From: Deinococcus sp.
GTDB lineage: Bacteria > Deinococcota > Deinococci > Deinococcales > Deinococcaceae
Length of the DNA stretch: 11,279 nt
Direction of reading: 5' to 3'
Assembly (NCBI RefSeq): GCF_018260405.1
Contig: NZ_JAGLBG010000082.1
Location: 1-11,279, forward strand
The position numbers and the translations under genes are program-made. Below the pieces are notes generated by a model that did not search any database, was not told the origin of the DNA, and saw only the letters and a program-made list of their open reading frames with translations. Positions 7,986-11,279 of the stretch are shown piece by piece (position 1 is the first letter of the stretch; the number at the start of each line of letters is the position of its first letter).

Positions 7986-7992
7986 GACATAA
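7976..7992 (-). promoter_or_regulatory. RDRM, DdrO operator upstream of ddrA
   Basis: TTATGTCTTGACCGTAA (minus strand) fits the 17-bp palindromic radiation/desiccation response motif, roughly TTATGTCATTGACATAA. The left half TTATGTC is perfect and the right half keeps C and TAA at the expected places, so it is a half-degenerate site. Known biology: DdrO represses RDRM genes until the protease IrrE cleaves it after DNA damage. Here the site covers the -35 box of ddrA. Confidence 0.8.
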
Positions 7993-8110
7993 TATTAGCC
8001 ACACAGTTAGCAGTGTTTGGCGCACTGTGGAGCACTCGAGTTGCCGGAAAGTGGCGTGGGTCTAGCAGGGCCACCCCAAACAACCCGCGCACCGTGTCCG
8101 GCAAACCGCG

Positions 8111-8116
8111 TACCAT
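8111..8116 (+). promoter_or_regulatory. -10-like element for leaderless hisB
   Basis: TACCAT ends 6 bases before the hisB ATG, and the bases between are only T and C, so no ribosome-binding site can be present. No convincing -35 lies 16-18 bases upstream. The pattern matches the TANNNT spacing at other leaderless-type starts here. Confidence 0.4.
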
Positions 8117-8122
8117 TCCCCC

Positions 8123-8710
8123 ATGACCCGCACCGCCACCGTTACCCGCAAGACCAGCGAAACGGACCTCACCGTTCAGCTGAATCTGGACGCCCCGGCG
8201 TACCAGCCGCCGGCCACTGGGCACGGTTTTTTTGACCACATGCTCGACGCGTTGGCCCGCCACAGCCGCCTGGGACTGAGTATTTCGGGCACGGGCGACT
8301 TGCATATAGAACCGCACCACCTGATCGAAGACACTGGGATTACGCTGGGGCAGGCGCTTTCGCAGGCACTGGGCGACCGCCAGGGCACCGAGCGTTACGG
8401 CAGCGCCTTCGTGCCGATGGACGAGACGCTGGCCCACGTGGTGCTGGACCTCTCGGGCCGCGCCCACCTCGCCTTCGAGCCGGAAAACCTCGACGTGTAC
8501 GGTGACGCGGGCGGCATGACCCATTACCATCTGCGGGAATTTCTGCGCGGCTTTTGCAATCACGCGGGCGTGACCCTGCATGTGCGGGTGCTGGCCGGGC
8601 GCGAGGCGCACCACGTCATTGAGGCGATTATCAAGGCCCTGGCACGGGCTTTACGGGACGCTGTAGCGGTGACTTCGGACGCTATGCCGAGTACAAAAGG
8701 AAGTCTGTGA
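8123..8710 (+). CDS. hisB: Imidazoleglycerol-phosphate dehydratase (HisB)
   Basis: A 195-residue enzyme of histidine biosynthesis that removes water from imidazole-glycerol phosphate to give imidazole-acetol phosphate. It has the monofunctional bacterial size and the Mn-binding duplicated motifs: GFFDHML (35-41), HHLIED (65-70), a central HYHLREF (135-140 region), HHVIEA (163-168) and the C-terminal PSTKGSL. There is no fused histidinol-phosphatase domain. It is divergent from ddrA with a 172-bp shared upstream region; the RDRM lies on the ddrA side about 130 bp from the hisB start and is unlikely to act on it. hisH follows after 105 bp on the same strand, so the two may form one unit, although hisH has its own good ribosome-binding site. 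Confidence 0.95.
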   Translation: MTRTATVTRKTSETDLTVQLNLDAPAYQPPATGHGFFDHMLDALARHSRLGLSISGTGDLHIEPHHLIEDTGITLGQALSQALGDRQGTERYGSAFVPMDETLAHVVLDLSGRAHLAFEPENLDVYGDAGGMTHYHLREFLRGFCNHAGVTLHVRVLAGREAHHVIEAIIKALARALRDAVAVTSDAMPSTKGSL

Positions 8711-8755
8711 TGGCGAGCGTGACTGGGGGGGTTTTTCTGTACGCCACGTACCGCG

Positions 8756-8776
8756 CACCGTGCACCGTGCACCGCG
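8756..8776. repeat. Three 7-bp tandem copies of CACCG(T/C)G
   Basis: CACCGTG, CACCGTG and CACCGCG follow one another between hisB and hisH. The 12-mer CCGCGCACCGTG that opens the run (8751-8762) also occurs at 8085-8096 upstream of hisB. A G7T5 run lies at 8725-8736. Probably low-complexity intergenic DNA; no function can be assigned. Confidence 0.55.
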
Positions 8777-8815
8777 CACTGCCTACTGACCACTCATCAC
8801 TGACAGGAGCCGCCC

Positions 8816-9439
8816 ATGCCTGAAGTCCTGCTGCTGGACTACGGGGCGGGCAACGTCCGCAGCGCCGCCAAAGCCCTTGAACGGGCCGGAATGACGGTTA
8901 GGGTCAGCGCCGACCCCGCCGATGTGCCGCACGCCGCCGCGCTGGTGGTGCCTGGTCAGGGCCACTTCCGGCAGGTGATGGAAGCCTTTGACCAGAGCGG
9001 GTTCCACGGCCCGGTCACCGACGCGGCCAAGGCCGGGGTGCCGCTGCTGGGCATTTGCGTGGGCATGCAGATGCTGCTCTCGGAATCCGAGGAAGCGCCC
9101 GGTGTGCCTGGCCTGGGATTGATCGCGGGGACGGTCAAAAAGTTCGTGCCGTTGCCGGGGCGCAAGGTGCCGCAGATGGGCTGGAACGCGCTGGAGCTGC
9201 GCGGCGACTCGCCTGTGCTGCGCGGGCTGGGCCACGACGCCTACGCCTATTTTGTCCATTCGTACTACGTGCCCACAGACGTGGCGCTGACCGACGGCGC
9301 GGTCGCCGAGTACGGCGTGCCGTTCTGGGCGGCGTTCAGCCAGGGCAACCTGCACGCCACGCAGTTTCACCCCGAAAAAAGCGGCGCGGTGGGGCTGGCG
9401 ATTCTCGAGCGCTTTCGCCGGAACGTGCTGGAAGGCTGA
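8816..9439 (+). CDS. hisH: Imidazole glycerol phosphate synthase, glutaminase subunit HisH
   Basis: A 207-residue class I glutamine amidotransferase that supplies ammonia to HisF for the closure of the imidazole ring in histidine synthesis, also yielding AICAR. The triad is visible: Cys81 in GICVGMQ, and His185 and Glu187 in FHPEKSG. The N-terminal DYGAGN and PGQGHF oxyanion region are typical. AGGAG lies 7 bases before the ATG. It lies 105 bp after hisB on the same strand; hisF, hisA and the rest of the pathway are not in the window. It converges on glmM. Confidence 0.95.
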   Translation: MPEVLLLDYGAGNVRSAAKALERAGMTVRVSADPADVPHAAALVVPGQGHFRQVMEAFDQSGFHGPVTDAAKAGVPLLGICVGMQMLLSESEEAPGVPGLGLIAGTVKKFVPLPGRKVPQMGWNALELRGDSPVLRGLGHDAYAYFVHSYYVPTDVALTDGAVAEYGVPFWAAFSQGNLHATQFHPEKSGAVGLAILERFRRNVLEG

Positions 9440-9445
9440 CCGAAC

Positions 9446-9481
9446 CAAAGCCAGGCTACCCAAAGCCAGGCTACCCAGAAC
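9446..9481. repeat. 15-bp tandem repeat between hisH and glmM
   Basis: CAAAGCCAGGCTACC occurs twice back to back (9446-9460, 9461-9475), followed by a partial CAGAACC. It starts 7 bases after the hisH stop codon. No coding function is apparent. Confidence 0.7.
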
Positions 9482-9486
9482 CAAGA

Positions 9487-9520
9487 CAGGGCCGGAGCGA
9501 TTTTGCCGTGTCCGCCCCTG
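9487..9520 (-). terminator. Hairpin between convergent hisH and glmM
   Basis: CAGGGCCGGA (9487-9496) and TCCGCCCCTG (9511-9520) pair with one mismatch around a 14-base loop. On the minus strand it follows the glmM stop by 15 bases and is trailed by a moderately T-rich stretch. It may end glmM transcription, or both convergent transcripts, but there is no clean T-tract. Confidence 0.4.
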
Positions 9521-9535
9521 CCTTGACGGGTCGCT

Positions 9536-10870
9536 TCAGCTCTTGCCTGCGCCGCGTTCTTCGACCACCCGGGCGACCTGCGCGGCCAGCTCGTGAATCT
9601 GGGCGGCGTCCTGGCCCTCGACCATCACGCGGATCAGGTTTTCGGTGCCGCTGGGGCGCAGGTTAATCCGGCCCTGCCCGGCCAGTTTCGCCTCGGCGTC
9701 GGCTACGGCCTGCTGCACGGCGGGGTCGGCGGCGATGGCTTTCTTGTCGGTTACGCGCACGTTCACCAGGGTCTGCGGGTACATCACCAGCTCGTCGTAC
9801 AGCGCGTCCAGGCTGGTGCCCAGTTCGATCATGCTGTTCAGGGTCAGGAGCGCGGTCAAGATGCCGTCACCGGTGGGGGCCACGTCCAGAAACAGCACGT
9901 GGCCGCTCTGCTCGCCGCCCAGATTCAGGTGCTTGCTGTGCAGGCGTTCGTGAACATACCGGTCGCCCACGGCGGTGCGTTCCAGCGGGATTCCGGCGTC
10001 TTTGAGCTTCACTTCCAGCGCCATGTTGCTCATGATGGTGGTAACCACAGCTTTTTCGCCGCGTGCGCGGGCATTGAGCAGCAGCATATGGTCGCCGTGC
10101 ACCACATGGCCGCGTGAATCGACGAACAGGGCGCGGTCGGCGTCGCCGTCGAAAGCCACACCGAGGTCGTAACTGCCCTCACGCACGATGCGCTGCAGGT
10201 GATCCATGTGCGTGCTGCCGCAGCCCCGGTTGATGTTGTGCCCATCGGGGGTGGTATACACGGCGAAAATATCTGCTCCCGCTGCCTGAAACACCCTGGG
10301 GGCCATGCGGAAGGCTGCGCCGTTGGCACAGTCGAGTACGATACGTTTGCCGCTGAGGTCGGGCGCGTAGGAGCGCAGGAAGCTAAAGTACAGCCGCTCG
10401 GCCTCCGAATAGTTGGTCACGCTGCCCATCTGCACGCCGGTCACCGGGGCAAAGCCGGGCACCTCGTCGATGGCCCGCTCGATGTCCAGTTCGGTGGCGT
10501 CGTTCAGTTTCTGGCCGTCTGCGCCGAAGAACTTGATGCCGTTGTCCTCGTAGGGGTTGTGCGACGCGCTGATGACGATCCCGGCGGTGGCTTCAAATTG
10601 GCGCGTCAGGTAACTTACGCCCGGTGTGGGCAGCACGCCCAGGTGAATGACGTTCACGCCCCGGCTGGTCAGGCCCGCCGCCAGCGCCGCTTCCAACATG
10701 TCCCCACTCTGGCGCGTATCTTTGCCGATAAGCACAGTGGCGCGCTCACTCTGGCGCTTAAGCACCTCTCCAGCGGCGGCCCCCAGTTGCATGACCCAGC
10801 CAGCGGTTAGCGGAAAGGCTCCAGCAACGGCCCGGACACCGTCAGTCCCGAAATACTTGCGTTCACTCAT
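9536..10870 (-). CDS. glmM: Phosphoglucosamine mutase (GlmM)
   Basis: A 444-residue alpha-D-phosphohexomutase that converts glucosamine-6-phosphate to glucosamine-1-phosphate, a precursor of UDP-GlcNAc for peptidoglycan. All four signatures are present: YFGTDGVRA near the N-terminus, the phosphoserine loop ISASHNPYEDNGIK, the Mg site DGDADR, the sugar loop GGEQSGH and the C-terminal phosphate loop RPSGTENLIRV. Length equals the usual GlmM. Two start codons are possible; the inner ATG (MSERKYFGTDG) is preferred because TATCAT lies 7 bases before it and overlaps the outer ATG, fitting a leaderless mRNA. GGA directly abuts the ATG and is too close to act as a Shine-Dalgarno. No glmS or glmU is adjacent. 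Confidence 0.95.
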   Translation of the reverse strand: MSERKYFGTDGVRAVAGAFPLTAGWVMQLGAAAGEVLKRQSERATVLIGKDTRQSGDMLEAALAAGLTSRGVNVIHLGVLPTPGVSYLTRQFEATAGIVISASHNPYEDNGIKFFGADGQKLNDATELDIERAIDEVPGFAPVTGVQMGSVTNYSEAERLYFSFLRSYAPDLSGKRIVLDCANGAAFRMAPRVFQAAGADIFAVYTTPDGHNINRGCGSTHMDHLQRIVREGSYDLGVAFDGDADRALFVDSRGHVVHGDHMLLLNARARGEKAVVTTIMSNMALEVKLKDAGIPLERTAVGDRYVHERLHSKHLNLGGEQSGHVLFLDVAPTGDGILTALLTLNSMIELGTSLDALYDELVMYPQTLVNVRVTDKKAIAADPAVQQAVADAEAKLAGQGRINLRPSGTENLIRVMVEGQDAAQIHELAAQVARVVEERGAGKS

Positions 10871-10877
10871 TCCTGTC

Positions 10878-10906
10878 ATGATACGCCGCTGAGTGACATG
10901 TGTAAC
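10878..10906 (-). promoter_or_regulatory. glmM promoter (leaderless type)
   Basis: On the minus strand, GTTACA (10906-10901) and TATCAT (10883-10878) are 17 bases apart; the first matches TTGACA at four of six positions. The -10 ends 7 bases before the chosen glmM ATG. An imperfect palindrome, GTGACATGTGTAAC on the plus strand (10893-10906), covers the -35 box. Confidence 0.55.
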
Positions 10907-11085
10907 ATTTTCAAGCTGGCCAGGAGAGACTCGGGAACTGGTGGTAACGCTCCGTCTTCTGCTTCAACTTCCGCAGCAGCTTTTGCCCAACTTAGAGCAG
11001 TTCTCCGAATTAAGGGCACGTCGGAACAACACTGCCGCCCCCTTCATTCTCCGTCCTGATTTTTCTGTTTCACTCGTTCCACTCG

Positions 11086-11120
11086 GCCAAAAGATGGTCA
11101 AAAGAGCATCATCTTTTGGC
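11086..11120. repeat. Perfect 11-bp inverted repeat
   Basis: GCCAAAAGATG (11086-11096) and CATCTTTTGGC (11110-11120) pair fully around a 13-base loop. On the plus strand the stem is followed by AAAACGCTCT, so it is not a standard terminator in that direction. It may be part of the degenerate repeat cluster around it. Confidence 0.6.
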
Positions 11121-11155
11121 AAAACGCTCTAACGCCCGAAATTTGTATTTTCCCA

Positions 11156-11195
11156 CTCGCGTCTGCTCGAATTGAATCCAAAACTGTTGGGTTCA
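11156..11195. repeat. 40-bp intergenic repeat, copy B (pairs with 5831-5870)
   Basis: Aligns without gaps to 5831-5870 with about 30 of 40 identities. The right part forms a hairpin: CTCGAATTGAATCC with GGGTTCAATCCGAG (to 11202), 12 of 14 positions matching as an inverted repeat, with a 9-base loop. Noncoding. Confidence 0.65.
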
Positions 11196-11241
11196 ATCCG
11201 AGTCTTAGAGGCTGTCTGAGGCCCATATCGTCGGAGTATCC

Positions 11242-11279
11242 ATGCTGCCCTCTTCATCAGGCGCACAATCGCTGGAGCA
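11242..11279 (+). CDS. Possible start of another gene (partial)
   Basis: ATG at 11242 is preceded by GGAG with a 5-base spacer and is followed by 12 codons without a stop (MLPSSSGAQSLE), running off the window. It would be divergent from glmM. Nothing about function can be read from this fragment, and chance occurrence is possible. Confidence 0.3.
   Translation, partial: MLPSSSGAQSLE

Larger units (their letters stand above)
10907..11241. other. Intergenic region upstream of glmM, repeats only
   Basis: About 335 bases without a credible gene. A 79-codon plus-strand frame here has no ribosome-binding site and translates repeat DNA. Visible structure: a degenerate block at about 11041-11085 similar in layout to the repeats at 4350-4399 and 5813-5850, an 11-bp perfect hairpin at 11086-11120, and the 40-bp repeat copy B at 11156-11195 with a larger imperfect hairpin. 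Confidence 0.6.

Noticed and set aside
7951..8025. ddrA start 25 codons upstream
   Set aside because: The extension would encode the RDRM and promoter, and the known DdrA N-terminus is MKLSD-like.
8720..8757. G7T5 run after hisB as a terminator
   Set aside because: No complementary C-rich arm precedes the T-run, so no hairpin can form there.
10893..11132. 79-codon plus-strand frame upstream of glmM
   Set aside because: No ribosome-binding site, composition of degenerate repeats, and it crosses the glmM promoter.

Overview
The window looks like a chromosomal segment of a Deinococcus species. The main reasons are a DdrA gene (a Rad52-like single-strand annealing family typical of Deinococcus), a radiation/desiccation response motif (RDRM) over its promoter, high G+C codon use, a 16S rRNA gene that ends in its own terminator with no 23S gene after it, and several genes that appear to be read from leaderless mRNAs. 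The species cannot be named from the sequence alone.

Layout from left to right: the 3' end of a 16S rRNA gene with its anti-Shine-Dalgarno tail (1-52, +), then a strong GAAA-capped terminator. Facing it is a long block of minus-strand genes. Listed in their order of transcription, from right to left, these are ddrA (7950-7354), a coupled 60-residue tail-anchored membrane protein (7357-7175), a GT4-type glycosyltransferase (6968-5868), a thiolase (5614-4433), sbcD (4138-2960) and sbcC (2925-190). Divergent from ddrA are hisB and hisH on the plus strand (8123-9439). glmM (10870-9536, -) converges on hisH. The last 409 bases hold the glmM promoter, degenerate repeats and perhaps the first codons of another plus-strand gene.

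Two DNA-repair units stand out. SbcD and SbcC form the bacterial Mre11-Rad50-like nuclease that processes DNA ends and hairpins. DdrA binds 3' single-stranded ends and protects them. The ddrA promoter carries a recognisable RDRM, the DdrO operator, but the sbcDC promoter does not. hisB and hisH are steps of histidine synthesis, and glmM makes glucosamine-1-phosphate for the cell wall.

The most interesting points are: (1) the tail-anchored protein whose ATG overlaps the ddrA stop codon, placing it under the same damage control; (2) a compact promoter in which the -35, the RDRM and a leaderless start are nested; (3) a family of structured, degenerate intergenic repeats, including a 132-bp element with 9-bp terminal inverted repeats that starts on the base after the thiolase stop codon, and a 40-bp repeat that contains the glycosyltransferase stop codon. 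I saw no CRISPR array, tRNA, insertion sequence or phage gene.
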